64,000 nucleotides of DNA, taken from contig NW_023998493.1 of the NCBI RefSeq assembly GCF_014805625.2, forward strand, positions 1,164,082 to 1,228,081. The letters run 5' to 3'. Under the pieces are notes generated by a model that made no database searches, was not told the origin of the DNA, and worked only from the letters and a program-made list of their open reading frames with translations. This document shows positions 12,560 through 25,335 of the stretch, piece by piece (the stretch's first letter is position 1; each line of letters begins with the position of its first letter). Both the position numbers and the translations under genes were made by a program. This DNA is from Glossina fuscipes. Its lineage: Eukaryota; Arthropoda; Insecta; Diptera; Glossinidae.

Positions 12560-12935
12560 TATGCATAATTAAAACATGTGTATAAATTACATAGATAAAT
12601 TACTTAATTAACAATGCTAAATATACATAATTAAAAATATCGAGGCACATTCGATGTAGAAGTGGAAATATTTAACGTACAACGCCTCTTGTAGATTCAG
12701 ATAACTGCGAAGCTTGAAAAGCGCCTTCTCCTGTACTCGGTTGACCGATTCTTTCAATATTTTGCGTATGTTCAGGAGACATGCCAATGGTATACCTAGT
12801 CAGTTTCGCAAGCGTATATTAAGCAGTAAGTAAGTAAAAATGTGCATAATTAACAATATCAACAATATCGGGCAACATTCGATGTAAGAATGGGAGGGGT
12901 AAAGTTTAACACCAATTGTAGATTCAGAGTGTGAA
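12560..12935. repeat. Degenerate direct repeat, two copies
   Basis: Two diverged copies share TGCATAATTAA, then AATATCG(A/G)G(C)(A)CATTCGATGTA, then TGTAGATTCAGA. The first spans about 12560-12700 and the second about 12838-12930, in the same orientation. Separation is about 230 bp. No element family is recognised and no open frame is involved. Confidence 0.45.
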
Positions 12936-13482
12936 AGAGAGTGAAAGCGACAAAGAAAGTATTAGATGAATATATTGTACATATGCCACCCTTAGGAACA
13001 ATTGTGCTTCATTTAAAAAATAATCCCATCCACTACCCTATTGACCGACAATAAGTAGATTGGTAGGAGAATAAGTGAAAGTTAAAGGTAAAGGGGAAAT
13101 AACACGAGGTAAAGAGCTATGTCCATAAAAGCCCAATTAGCGTCATTTATTTAGAAAGATTCACCCTAATGGAAGCTCTAGAAATTAAGGCTATAGTTCA
13201 GGGAATAAATTAATTTATTCTTTGCAAAGTTAAAGTTAATTGCAAATTTGTATAAACAACTTCTTCAACCAAAGACCGTATTATTTTAACCTGTTTCGAT
13301 GACATTTTTTTTTTTTTAAATAAACTCTCCAAAATATTATAACCCTTGATAAAAAGCAATTTAAAAGATATCACTTTGCTTTTAAAAAATGAGGGGTAAC
13401 TGTGCCGATGATATTGACGATGATGACAGTAACGATGTACTTGTAATACATAGTTGCTGGTCTGACTGCAAAAATGTGCAAC

Positions 13483-13507
13483 TTGTTGTTGTTGTTGCTG
13501 TTGCGTA
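13483..13507 (-). repeat. opa-like (CAA/CAG)n tract
   Basis: On the minus strand this reads as a CAA/CAG run coding Gln repeats inside a short frame. Similar tracts lie at about 14131-14160 and 63547-63590. Such tracts are common in non-coding DNA of flies, so this gives no support for a gene here. Confidence 0.7.
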
Positions 13508-14130
13508 GTTGAAAAACAAAAAAGCATGTTGACGCATTGACACCGACCAGTAAATATGTAAAGTACACGAAAGCTGTCATCAAAAATCCTATAAAAATCC
13601 TAAGGGTATTAATTAAAGTAAAGGTGTAAAGGTAGATGTCAGTAGTGAAGAAAAGAAAAAATAAAAGGGAAAACGAAGCGAAAGAAAATTGCATAACAAT
13701 TGTTAAAAGGGTCACTAGCTGTTCGTTGTCGGTTGTATGTCGTAATGTTTATAAAAATTAATCATATGTAAATTTTAAACAAAAAGTGAAATGAAAGTTT
13801 TTTTTTTTTTGTGAAGAAGAAAAAAAACTTTATTTATTGTGGTTTTTTAAATGGTTTCTTGATTGTTAAACTGAAAATATTATAATATTACCTAAGCGAT
13901 ATTTTTATTTCGTTTATTGTTTCTTTTAAATATTTTTTTATATTTGTTATTTTTTTTAAGAAAAAATATTGTTTTTATGCAATGTTCATAAGTTATGTTT
14001 TTAAAAATTAAAAAATTCTTTTGTAAAATATTTTTTATTTATTTATTTATTTGTTTGTTTTGCTACATTTGTTTGTTTGTCTATTGTTTTTCTTTACTTG
14101 TATAAATTGCTGATTTCCTTAACATGTTAA

Positions 14131-14160
14131 TTGTTGTTGTTGCTGTTGTTATTGTTGCCG
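14131..14160 (-). repeat. opa-like (CAA/CAG)n tract
   Basis: TTGTTGTTGTTGCTGTTGTT on the plus strand, next to a (TTTG/TTTA)n stretch at 14037-14090. No open frame of useful length includes it. Confidence 0.7.
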
Positions 14161-14853
14161 CATTACATATTATATACACGTACATGGCTAAGAAATAAAT
14201 ACGCGTACGCAATTTAAAACGAAAATTATTTAAATTAACTCATAAAAATAAAAAAAAACGACAGAAATGTGCAAAGCTATCTTTACCTTAAGGCGAATAT
14301 TGAATACTCATCATTTAAAATTTAATTCAGCGAACAGGTAGAACGAATTTTTCGAAGCTACATATAATGAACAATGTATGTAACTGAGGATGGACGGTAT
14401 GTGAGGCTCACATATAACATGACGAATGGAAATCAACGTCGTATCGTAAATATCAAGTTTCAGTTTTTTTACTTCATCTATTGCAAGCAAAGGAAGATCT
14501 AATCACAGCTGACAGACGCATAACTAAATTGTCTAAAAATGTTGCTCTAATGAACTTTACTTTAACAGACCTTATTCTTCTTCATCTATACGTGAGGCAA
14601 AATGTTACAAAGGCAACCGAATGCTGTGTATACCTAGAAGATTAAAATAAAAAAATATTAAAAAACAAAAAAAAAATAATAAATATAAAAGAAAATTAGT
14701 TTAATAGTTAATCAAGCATGAAATGTATGCCATTATAGGTAATAAAAAAAATTTTTTGCTATAATTAAATTTGCCTTCTTTGGCAAAGACAAGATATTTT
14801 GTTGAAAAATTTATTTAAAGAAAAATACGTTTTAATAAAAGTGGGGTTAAAAA

Positions 14854-14893
14854 GGAAAATCATTTTCCCTATAATTACAATTATAGGGAAAAT
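14854..14893. repeat. Perfect 15-bp inverted repeat with 2-nt loop
   Basis: ATTTTCCCTATAATT (14862-14876) is followed after AC by its exact reverse complement (14879-14893). An overlapping 7-bp inverted repeat, GGAAAAT-C-ATTTTCC, lies at 14854-14868. No terminal inverted repeats or TA duplications mark this as a transposon end that I can recognise. Confidence 0.8.
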
Positions 14894-15924
14894 CTGAGAT
14901 TTTAAAAATATCAAAAGCCACTGAATATATGTTAAATCAGCGAAGACAATACCATTAATTGACATCAAAAGCCATTGATGCAGCGTTGCACAATGTTTAC
15001 AGTCTAATTGCAATTCGAAAATAGAAACTAAATCTGAGGGCCTGACGCGTTCATGATAAACAATGTCCAGTATTGCCTTGTCTTCGATTTCCGATAAGTG
15101 AATATATCTTTATACCAGCTGGCAGCACTCTTTAGGACGTGCAGACCATTGCTAAAAAGAACGACTTTCTATTTACGTATATGATATTGAATAGAAAAAA
15201 AAAAAGAAAATGATTGACGCGTACTTTAGCAGTCGAGTTCCTTTGCAATCGAAAACAATGACTTTCTTTCGATCATTCAACCCATCTTTCGGAGGTCTAA
15301 GCATTTGCAACCTTACTTCCCAACCTGTCACACAAGTTTTTACGTTGCTTCCTTTCAGGAGCTCATACCAAATTCAACGTTTTAAAGGCATTTTATCCAT
15401 TCTGCACTTTATAACCTGTTTATAGACGATATTGAACGTAATTGCCATATTTTGTTTGGATGATTATAGATGAATTATCGAAGAGATGTTGCGTTGATGA
15501 TATTTTAATTTGACAGCAAATGTGAGGAAAGTTTCTTTTGGAACTCATTTTCAATAAATTTTCGAAATTTGATATTTTATTAGTAACCAATGGTGGAATT
15601 GCCGTCAAAGAAACAAAGTCAAAAGATTTGAAGTCATTCAAACACTTCAGCTAATATTACTTATCAGTAAAAATGCATCGTTATTGACAAGTCCGTACGG
15701 TTGATGAATTGTTGTTGATTTGCGCCTTCATTCTAAGCACAATCACTGATAGATCGCTCACTATATATTTCTGCCAACCGATGGTGAAACCAGTCTTCTT
15801 ATCCTTTCATGCATTTTTGTTATTCTGATGTTTAAGCGCACATGTGGAGGCCTCATGGCGCGTTTGTACTCTACTCTTAAGCAGGTCGACGGGCATTTTT
15901 ATATATCCTATATTATTTATGATA

Positions 15925-16200
15925 CAAGGATGTATTAAATTTGTGCGAATGTTCAGACTGTGATTCTGAATAGATCTAAGCCTGTCTGTCTGTCAGATAT
16001 GTATCCATGCATTTTCGTGTTCGTCCTACGGGTCGCAATTTTTGAAGTGTTTTGATACAATTTGACATACTGACGGGTTTACCCGAAGTCAGACGCTACT
16101 GAAAATGTAGGTTCTGATCGGTACACTTCTTCGACCACTTTCCACATAATTTCTCATTTTAAAAAGTCGTTACATGGAAAAAAGTGCAATTCTCAAAAAG
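15925..16200 (+). repeat. GTCY-core dispersed repeat, copy B
   Basis: Blocks in order: AATTTGTGCGAATG, GATCTAAGCCTGTCTGTCTG, TCCATGCATTTTCGTGTTC, GGGTCGCAATTTTTGAAGTG (16031-16050), ACTGACGGGTTTACCCGAAG, and CACTTCTTCGACCACTTTCC near 16124-16143. The middle blocks closely parallel 51901-52190 and the last block parallels 5030-5400. Confidence 0.6.
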
Positions 16201-16204
16201 AAAC

Positions 16205-16835
16205 TCGGCAAAAATCGAATAATAATAATATTTCGATATTTTAAATTAATATGAAAAGTTTGGTTCGGATGGGAAAATTTTTTGAATACTTTCTCATATT
16301 ATCGCAAAATTGACAAAGAAATCAACTTTCCCGTAGTCTACCACATATAACGGGATCTCGTGAAATGTAAATCCTTATAAATGAAAAAGGCCTAATTGTT
16401 AATGAAATTATAAAGAAATTTTTCTCCAAAATAGTAAAAATAGTAAAGTGGATCCAATTTGAGCCCCATGGGTCTATTTCTTTGACCCTAATCCATACAA
16501 GATTTTTCATGAGTAGTAGTGTGTTCAAAAAAAGGTTCAATTTTTCGACATTTTATCTAGCCATAAATTAAAAAAATTGTTTTTGGATAAACGACGCTTC
16601 GAACTTTTACAATAAACACCCATCTAAGAGTACTGTATAAAATTAGAATTGGAGTCATATTATGGGGTTGACAGTGGTCACTTGTGATTAGAAAGAACAT
16701 ATAATTTCTAGTCCTAGTTTTTGTGACGGTATAAAACCTGCTATAAAGTATTCCAATATTACTTTTGTAAAGAAAATCAGGGGCAAAAGAATGCCTTGCG
16801 ATTTTCTTTTTAAAATGACCAATCAATCAGGGGAT
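16205..16835. other. AT-rich non-coding stretch
   Basis: The minus frames at 16322-16540 and 16557-16826 have no domain I recognise. I see nothing else. Confidence 0.5.
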
Positions 16836-16839
16836 GGCG

Positions 16840-16965
16840 CCTGTAACACGGTGATAGCCACAAAATAGCGGGCAGAAAGAGAGAAAAAAATGGGAAGTAC
16901 TCATAGTCCGGTGGACGTCGGCCCAAACCGTAAGTGTTATGCCTTTATCCGCTGGCCATTCACCG
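16840..16965 (+). repeat. Dispersed repeat pair, copy 1
   Basis: Aligned to the reverse complement of 56705-56825, it shares TAACAC(A/G)G(C/T)GAT, then CAGAAAG...AGAGAAAA, then CC(A)AACCG(A)TA(A/G)GTGTTATGCCTTT, and then a CCG-CTG...TCAC block. Read in the opposite direction, TGGCCAGCGG resembles a Pol III A box and GGCCGACGTCC a B box about 35 bp later. A tRNA-related SINE is therefore possible but unproven. The short frames that cross it on both strands are shadows. Confidence 0.45.
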
Positions 16966-18423
16966 TAGTTACGACCAAGTATGGTCGAACTGCAATGATA
17001 TTTCAATTCGCTCGCACCAACTAAGTACTTGTGTCTTGTATACAAGGCTATACGACAGCTCAGTTTGCAACGTATCTGCGATATTTACTCAGCATATGTC
17101 TGTAAAGTCTGAAAAGAGTTCAGCCTATTAAGAAAATCTAAAATAGAATTTATCTTAACCATTAGACAATTATGAAACTACAGCGAAAGGAAGCAAATCG
17201 CAGTCAATGTAGGTAAAAGCTTATCCAAAACTTTTCGTAGCAATTACATTATGGAAAACGAATGGCATTTAAGAAAAAAAAAAAAAAAAAAATAGTATCT
17301 TTTTGCTTATCTCAAAAATTTAAGAGTAAATGTAAAAGAAGAAAAAACTTTCATTTCTCATTTTTCAACAATTCTTACAATTATCATTAAAATGGCTTTA
17401 ATTAAATTTGGTTTTTTCTTTTTATTTTTGGTAAAAAATTGGAAATGAATGCTTTTGCAAAAGCGAAAGCGTATATCATCACTACACAAATTTTTTTTAA
17501 CCGATTCATTTTTTTAACTTCATTGATAAGCGAAATAAATGAAATTAAAATTAGCATTTGTTCAAGAAAAGGCCGATTCTTTAGGCACTGTTAAACTTTC
17601 TCCTTTAAAGGGCCTTTAAAGTGAATCGAACCCGGTTTCTTACTTAATGCAAACAGACAACGATTAATGATGATGTTGAAACGGTTTAAAAGACAACTTT
17701 ATCATCTTCCATATTAAGGCATAATATTAATATATGTAGAGAGGGACCACGTACACGCGTAGACACCAGCAAAACGAAAGCAATTAAGCAGAAAGAAATC
17801 AATAACAAAATCAAGTGTAAAATTAAAGAACACCAAAATAAAAAAGGGCAGCGAAAAGGTATTAATTTGCGTTTTTTTTTTTTTTTTTTTTTTTGTTTAA
17901 GCCTGGCATCCAAAAACTAGTTGGTTGCGGTTACAAATCATGATTTCCCTTAACACACGCACCAGAGACCTACATTTCTAAAAACATGTAAGAAAAATAT
18001 ATAAAAACAAAAGAAAGAAGGAAAAAAAACGAAAGCATATTTTTGTTTATGAAAATTTACGTAAACAGGATATTTTATGAAAATTGTTATAAAAATATTG
18101 AGCAAAAAAAAAAAAAAATCCTGTTGTGTAAAAAAAAGAAAAAATTGCAAAACCCAACCGTACACTGCGCAATCAATGGTTATTATTGCGTGTTGCATAA
18201 ACTCTCTTCATACGCACTGATCAACAAGACAATTACGCAGTCATTCAACTATGGCTAGCTGTCCAATTACAGGAATGCGTATGTGTGTGTTTTTATGGTT
18301 TTTGATGATTTTCCCAACACTTTATCAAAAAAGCATTTAAGAGATTTTTTTTTATTAAATTCCTCTAAATAACTGAAAACGATGCGATTAGTATTGTGTG
18401 TATTTACATGTGTGTGTGTGTGT

Positions 18424-18433
18424 NNNNNNNNNN
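18424..18433. other. Assembly gap (10 N)
   Basis: Ten N bases directly follow a (TG)n run, so the gap is probably a collapsed or unresolved dinucleotide repeat. Confidence 0.95.
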
Positions 18434-21400
18434 CGGTAGGAAAATCAAACGATTACTCGTTAATGAATTTATGAAATCAAGCATTTTAATGTGACAACTT
18501 ATCATTAAATATTGAATTCAGACTATTCTCGATATTTAATACGTATTGGTTTAGATTTTTTTTTTTTTTTTTTTTTTCATACGCACATATACATTGTATG
18601 CTTTATGAAACCTGTTCTCTGTCGTAATTGCGCAAAGAGAGGTAAAAACTTTACGCGGCTTTTTAAATCGTTTTGACACAATTTATCAAATCAAAGAGCT
18701 GGTTTAATTTTATATATATATGTATACATATATGTATATATATATATATACCTGTCATACACGCACTTACGTGTATGCGGCATGAATATGGCGCGTGCAT
18801 ATGTATGGTTAAAGTGTGTCGGTTCTTTTTTTCTATTACTTAATTGTATGCTTAAGTTTAAAGCTTTTTATAACAATTTAGGCTTAATAATGATTTTTAT
18901 TGCGCGATACAGTTGAACGGAATAAATTGTAAATTTTATTACTAGCAATCGTAAACTGCGAAAGATCTAAAAACCACCATTTCTATCAACAAGCATATCA
19001 GAATTTAAAATTCAATTTCTCTATATCTTACTTCGCATATAAAAGAAAGAAAAGATTTTTATATAAGAAAGCTTTTGGCAGCAGTATACTGGAGGGAAAG
19101 GTGTAGAGTCTTGAAAAGAAATTGATCTTCGCGCTAAGAAGACGATAATGGCCGCAAAATGAAAGGCGGCATCTGCTATTGCTTTGGGTAAATATATGCT
19201 AAGTGTGAATCGCTTACCTAAAATCGATATATTTGTATCAATCGCAAATAGGAGTAAAATACAATATTTTTTTTGGCGAAATTCGGACAAAAAGTTATTT
19301 TCCTCCAAATTTTGTCTAGAAAAGATTTCTAAACAAAGAATGCGCCGAATCACTATCAAATATCAAATTGGATATAAGTATACCTAGCAGAGAGCAGGTT
19401 GAAATCGTTAAGAGCCATTATAGCATTAATAATTTGTTTTTAGCTTACATTGTCGACACAGCATCCATTTAAATCGTAATTTAGCGCTTTTAGGAACCAC
19501 TTCTCAGTGCATCAGTAATGAAGTTGATATCAGATTTTTAGCGTAGGTATGAAGTCTTTCTTCTCACTTCCTTTATTTAGATGTCAGGACGTTGCAACAT
19601 ATTTACTTGCAGCGGAAGAATGTTGCTGTGATTACTAGTGTTTAGGAACACATAATGTGTGTGTTATGTATGGGGTACCATTAGCAACACGACAAAGACA
19701 GCAGAAGTTAAGTCCATGTCTAAGCCATTATTATTAGAAGAATTAGCGAAAATTTCCTCTATGCTCTTCTTCTCAGTTAATATGCATGGACAGCTGGGCC
19801 CCTTTTTTTTTAAAGAATCGATTTCTTTCAATTCAGTCCTAGCGTTGCGCCCTTTTGTTGCGAACGAATACTGAAATTGAAATTTCTAAAATTTGTTAAG
19901 CAATGCTTTATGTTTAATTCCACAATTACAATTCTTCTTCTTCGCAGTGTCAGAAAACCAATAACCGATGACTTGCTGAGTTGATTAAAAAATTTTCAAT
20001 GTGAACACTAGGTTCTTTACTCGGACATTAATAAAGTTGACAGCTGTATTTATATACATATATATGCATATGCTAAAATCATTTTTACATTTCCCGAGTT
20101 TTAATTAATTTTCTAATAAATTACTAGGTAAATAAGATAAGTTTTTTAAGCCAACTAATTTTATTCGGCAAGGTTTTGCCTAAGCCGTTGATAAAAATGT
20201 CATAAAATTCCAGGTGTTATTTTAACAAACCGATTTCACAAATATGGTTTTTCTATTCCAATTTGAATATCAACATAAAATTGGTGTACAAGAATTTCAT
20301 TCGCTTTTGCACGGCAAGGCGAGGCAAGTCTAAGCTAAGAAAAATGAAGTAATAGAAGAAAACTCGAAGGGTATTATTACATTGCACGCCGTTTGCAGTT
20401 AACAAAAATATAAATTCAAAATACCGCGTACGCCGTAATAAATAAATTTATGATTCCGGGGGTGATTGTGCTTGTTATCTTAAATTTTTCAAGGTTTGGT
20501 ACCTGTGTATATTCTAAAGAACGTTTGGAGTCCTAATACAAAAACATTAGAAGAAATGCTGGAAAAAATGCTGGAAAGACAGCTGCTTTTCTTTTTTGTC
20601 GTCTAAACTGCTCTTAGTAGATATGCTTTGTTGTTGTTATTGCTCTAAAATTTCTTAAAAAAACAGAGTAATCTGCAGCCTGAAATTAGTATATCTGGTA
20701 CGAATCTTAAGCTAATCAAAAACATATAGAGGGTCTTCACAAAATTGTTAAATTCCTTGTCCAATAATTCGATTCTCTAGGTTGATAAGAGGTCCGCGAC
20801 GCTCCACTTTTTGTGTGAACTCAATGTAGGCGAATACGAGTCTTTGCGTGCTTATGCTACACCAATATCCGTGATCTCCGTGTTATCAGCGACATTTACG
20901 CCTAAAAGCGTAATATCCTTTCAAGTAACTTGTGCTTGGTCATTTTACAAGCATCGTTCAGTGAGGCGATTGACTAATAGGAGAAATTCTCTCAAGTTGA
21001 GGCTAAGGTTAAATTGTCGGATTCCAAATTTTTTAATACAATAAACATTGCCCTAAATCGTAAAAAACGGCGATGGATAAATTATCCCATCATAAAATGT
21101 TAAAAATAAAAGAGAAATGCATAAGAAAGTTTACATGGATCTAAATAGAAAAAGTCCTATAAAAATGCTCTATTCGCTTGTACATTGCAAAATTTTCGAC
21201 GCTTGGGAGAGTTTGTTTATCTCGCATGGCATCATTTAGTAAAAAGATTCGTGAAGAGGAATTTTAATTTGGAAAGCTTCTACATGGTTCTGATTACATT
21301 ATCGTCATCGGAAGGAGAAGTAACTTTTCAAATAAGGAGATGAGAAACATAAGAAACAAAAAAAACAAAAAAAAATAGTCTTGGTGACGATGTAAAAGAG

Positions 21401-22394
21401 AATTTTGTTAAAATCGTGGCAAATTTGAAATTCTCCCAAAAATTAAATGAAAAATTTGTTGAATGAAAAGCGATTAAAATCTTTTGAAAGATGCGCTAAT
21501 GACTGGAGAAATAATTATTATATACGGTTTGCTTAGTTAGTCAAGATATTATTGAACCGTTTCAATAAAAATTGTTTACTTTAAATAAAAACGTTATACA
21601 TTAGCAGACAATCGCAATAAATATCGCATTATATGGCATAAGCGCTAGAGCTAAACGAGTACTTTTCATGCTAAGCTCTATAGGTATATAAAGCAAAAGC
21701 TGCAACAGCATTTGCCAACAACAATGGCAAAGGCAACATTGGTAAGCACTTTATAATAGGAAATTGCTGCTGGCTCAAGTATAACAACAGCAGTAATACT
21801 GACAACACACACGTAGTGGTAATAATTTTAACTGTAAAATAAGAGGGAGAAAGAAAGAGGAGAGACAGAGAAAAAGAGAGAGGAAAAGTGAAACAAGTCT
21901 TCAAGTGTTGTTTCATGTTTGTGATGGACGACGACTATAAACAAGTGTGCGCATACACAAGGGTGACGCCGTATAAAGCGTGGCCTGTACATAAGATAAA
22001 CAATTCAACTGCAGCCAACATTTGTATGCATAAAAGTCAACAAAATGATAAAATAGTGATTGTTGTGATGTTTATATTATGTTATAAAAGATCCTACAGT
22101 TTCACGTTTTCGTTGTAAAGATAGTTTTCAACTACTCCTGAAACATTTAACAAAAGACAAAAAAAAAAAAAGAAAAGGAAACTAAATAAAATAAGAAAAA
22201 TATGAAAGAAATGATCTTATATTTTTATATAATTTAAAATTATACATAAGTTCATAAATACATACGATACGAACATACATGCTTACATAAATATGATATA
22301 CGTACATGCAGGTAAACACAATCTTATAAACTTATATACAACTCTTCAAAAGCCCATCATTTTCTTGCAACTTTTCTATTCCTTTGTCTCACTT

Positions 22395-22398
<4 letters not shown>

Positions 22399-22437
<39 letters not shown>

Positions 22438-22438
22438 A
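22399..22438. repeat. (CT)n microsatellite
   Basis: An almost uninterrupted CT run with one interruption. It gives the plus frame at 22293-22478 a Leu-Ser repeat, which is not a gene. Confidence 0.9.
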
Positions 22439-23559
22439 TACATTTCTTTTACGCTTTCTGGTAAGCCACTTGTGTTAATTTACATGTGCAAACTTGACTT
22501 TGATTTTCATGTTGATGGCAAGTGCAATAAATAGAATAAATTACAAAAATGTTAAGAAAGGAAAGGAAAACACTTCGTCGCGGTCTATGCGACTGAAACT
22601 TTAATGAGAAAAATCAAGAAATTTGATATATTTTCTCGCCGTCTTACTTCACAGAGGAGGGAAGAAAGAATAGTGTTGTCTATGCAAGTTCCTACTAACA
22701 ATAGCCGGCGTATTGACTACGAGATGAGAAGAAATGCTCAGCGTACTTCGCGCAATTTCCTATTATTGAATTTATTCTACATAGTTGTAATTAGTTTTTC
22801 GCACACATGCATACACATTTATACAATATTTGATATAAATTTCTTGAAATTCGTTTTCACTTATAAATATTTACATACTGTAGTGTGCTTTGCTGTAACT
22901 ATATAGTCACACTTTTACTTCTGTAAATATTGCGCTGATCTGTTGATGGATTTCAGTTTTCAGTTTCATTGCAAAAGTTCGAAATCATGTTGAACTTCTA
23001 GCAACAAGCACATGTCACTATAAATATGCAAAACACTACTGATTTGCACATGCACACGTTTTTATACAAAATGCACACATCAGGTAAACATCTGCAGCTA
23101 ATAAGCAAATCTCAAGTTTGTGTTGTTTCTGTAACACGTGCACTGCTAGAGAATCATGAGCTTTTATTCGTTTATATATATATGTATAAGCAATATATCT
23201 GTGGTTTATAACTTGAAGCAGCTGTGTATAAGAGCTTAGAGTAGAGTAGCAATAAAAGACAATATTTAAACATTTTTTATAGTCTTAGGCGAGGTTGTAA
23301 TTTTATATGTTGTACGCACATATAATTAAGTTGAAATTGTAGTGAGAATATTTGAGTCTGCTGTAAGGTACGTTCGTGGTTTGGAAATGTGAAACCTGGA
23401 GTTTACGCTTCAGAAATATCATAAACCAAATCCGAGCAAATTCTTGAGATTTTCAGTCAATACATTACTATATATGTCTGCTCAACATATATATAATATT
23501 TTATACTCGTACAGTATTATCAACACTACAATATTAATAGAGGAATGGTTGCACATCTC

Positions 23560-24480
23560 TATTTTTTGTTCGTCTGTCGTTTCGTTCATCGTTTCATATG
23601 TTTCACTGCTCGCATTTTCATTCGTCGTTTTTGACTATTCAACGTGCGTTCCTTCCTCGATCTACCTTTTTTTCTCTCTTTGCTTTCACTCATCTTATTA
23701 CAGTTCGATGCTCATACACCCGTTCGTCTGTTAATTGGTTTCTGTTTGTCTCTCGCTATTCATTAGGCTAATTTTTTTTCTTTACCTCAATGTACTTATT
23801 CTTCGATTATTTTGTATTCATCTTTTGTCCCTTCAATTAGTCCGTCGATTACCCAATCGGTCTATTTGTTGTCTCCACCTGTTCGTTCGCTTGTCTGATT
23901 TTTTTCAGACGCATATTGTGTCAATTGTCCAACCTAAGCATTTTTTCATCCACGCGAACACTTTAATTGTTTAGCTTCTTATATTTGTTCATTAATCACC
24001 TATCTGCCAGTCTTTTATATGTGTCCGTTTCTTAGTCTACTTTTGCGCAAGATTCCCCTTCCCAGTTCCGTTTATTTTATCCATTCGTTTACCTATCTAT
24101 TCGTAATTCTCGTTGCTTTCTATCCCGCTACTCGTTTACCCATCCGTTCGTAATCCTCTTTGTTTTCTATCTCGCTACCCGCCTATTACGTCGCTTCTTT
24201 TCATTTACGTGAGCAGGAACCAATTTAATTGTATTTCTCCTTCTATTTGTTTCCCCCTTGTTCGAAGTGACCGCCTGACTATTTGTCAATTCATCTGCGA
24301 ACTTGTTTGCACCTTCGTCTGCTTGTTTGTATATCCATGTATCTGGCTATCTGCGTAATATTTTATTCTTTCTCGTACGATTGTTCGGCAGTTCATTGAG
24401 TTATCCTACACTCAACTTGCCGTTGTCTTGTTCTATTTGTTCAGTCAAAAATTTCCTCCCTATATTTGTTTTTACTTGCG
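23560..24480 (+). repeat. Pyrimidine-rich degenerate tetranucleotide-like array
   Basis: For about 0.9 kb the plus strand is dominated by short words such as TTCG, ATCC, CGTT, GTCT and TTTG, with few purine runs. This suppresses stop codons and creates several artificial plus-strand frames (23444-23734, 23735-23974, 24113-24358, 24303-24506) of Ser/Leu/Phe/Cys-rich sequence. Within it a 47-bp unit is tandemly duplicated with about 83 % identity (24085-24131 and 24132-24178). I read it as an old, heavily mutated tetranucleotide microsatellite or minisatellite, not as coding DNA. Confidence 0.6.
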
Positions 24481-24499
24481 TCTGTCTATTGTTGTTAAA

Positions 24500-25320
24500 A
24501 ACTTGAAAAAATATATCGGAAACTTGAATAAATTTCATTTCACGTACAAAAAGATGACTGCTTAACAACGTGGTTGCGGTTGATAAGCATCTGATATTCA
24601 AGTATTAAAACATATTGAAACACTTTTAACATAATTTACAAATTTTAGCAAAGATCAATCTGATATGAGCGAATTTGCCAAACATTCTAAATGAACAACG
24701 TGAAAGTGAGCTCAATTAATCCACTAACATGTATGATTTTAATGTAAGCCGAGCATTTGTTATACCTTGATGTAAATTGTCGTATGTGTTATACAGAAAA
24801 CAGAGATATTATGCTTTTACATGGGTCATAGGGTCAAATGACTTTCCACTGCTTCTTCTTTTATCGAAATTCTGCTTCATACATATTGGATGTATGGCGT
24901 GTGAAATCGTCTAGGAAGACAGAATGGACTTATCATAGCGCGATATTGAGCACCAGTAAAAGTCATTGCTAAAGCAGACTCATTTTCGACGAAGTATGAG
25001 CAAACCTTCATTAATTTTGAAATATTGTTCAATAATAAAAACGCGTTGCTGTGTTGTGTAATGCTCCGTTTTTTACTACCCCGGAACTGTTAGCTGCCAA
25101 AATGATTTATTTGTTTTTCCCGGGTTGCCTACACTTTATCCTTACAGTTTGTTTTAGGAATTCCCATTCAGTAGTAAAACTGAAATAATAAGAACTACGA
25201 TTTTAACATTAAAAATGTTTAGACTATCAAACAGCTGATCAGATAAGTGATAGAACAGCGATTGGTAATCAATTGATGTATGAATGGAAGTTCTCTATAG
25301 CAACAGCGAATAACTATATA
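24500..25320. other. AT-rich non-coding stretch
   Basis: I see no gene, repeat or regulatory signal that I can support. Confidence 0.55.
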
Positions 25321-25335
25321 AAGCTGCTCACTTCC

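Larger units (their letters stand above)
12940..15890. other. AT-rich non-coding stretch with opa-like tracts
   Basis: No gene is recognised. The stretch holds (GTT/GCT)n tracts, long T runs and a perfect inverted repeat near 14862-14893. The minus frames at 13210-13527 and 13371-13715 cross a poly-T run and a GTT tract and lack domains. The frames at 14765-15013 (minus), 15210-15425 (+) and 15420-15641 (minus) have somewhat balanced composition, but I cannot assign them to any family. Confidence 0.5.
17130..23555. other. AT-rich non-coding stretch
   Basis: No gene is recognised. It contains poly-A/poly-T runs (for example 17277-17292, 17873-17894, 18557-18577), (TA)n at 18714-18750, the small gap at 18424, and a (CT)n microsatellite near 22399. 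The minus frame at 19021-19359 (112 codons) and the plus frame at 20811-21044 have fairly ordinary composition but no domain I can name. Sequence 21680-22110 has AAC/GCA-rich character like that seen around fly developmental genes, without a usable frame. Confidence 0.5.

Noticed and set aside
19200..19230. Minus-strand AG|GTAAGC junction as a recursive splice site
   Set aside because: The donor half is good, but the upstream sequence (ATATATCGATTTTAG) is not a convincing pyrimidine tract.
23444..24506. Four consecutive plus-strand open frames
   Set aside because: They result from pyrimidine-rich degenerate repeat sequence that lacks stop words. Composition is Ser/Leu/Phe/Cys-rich, with no domains.
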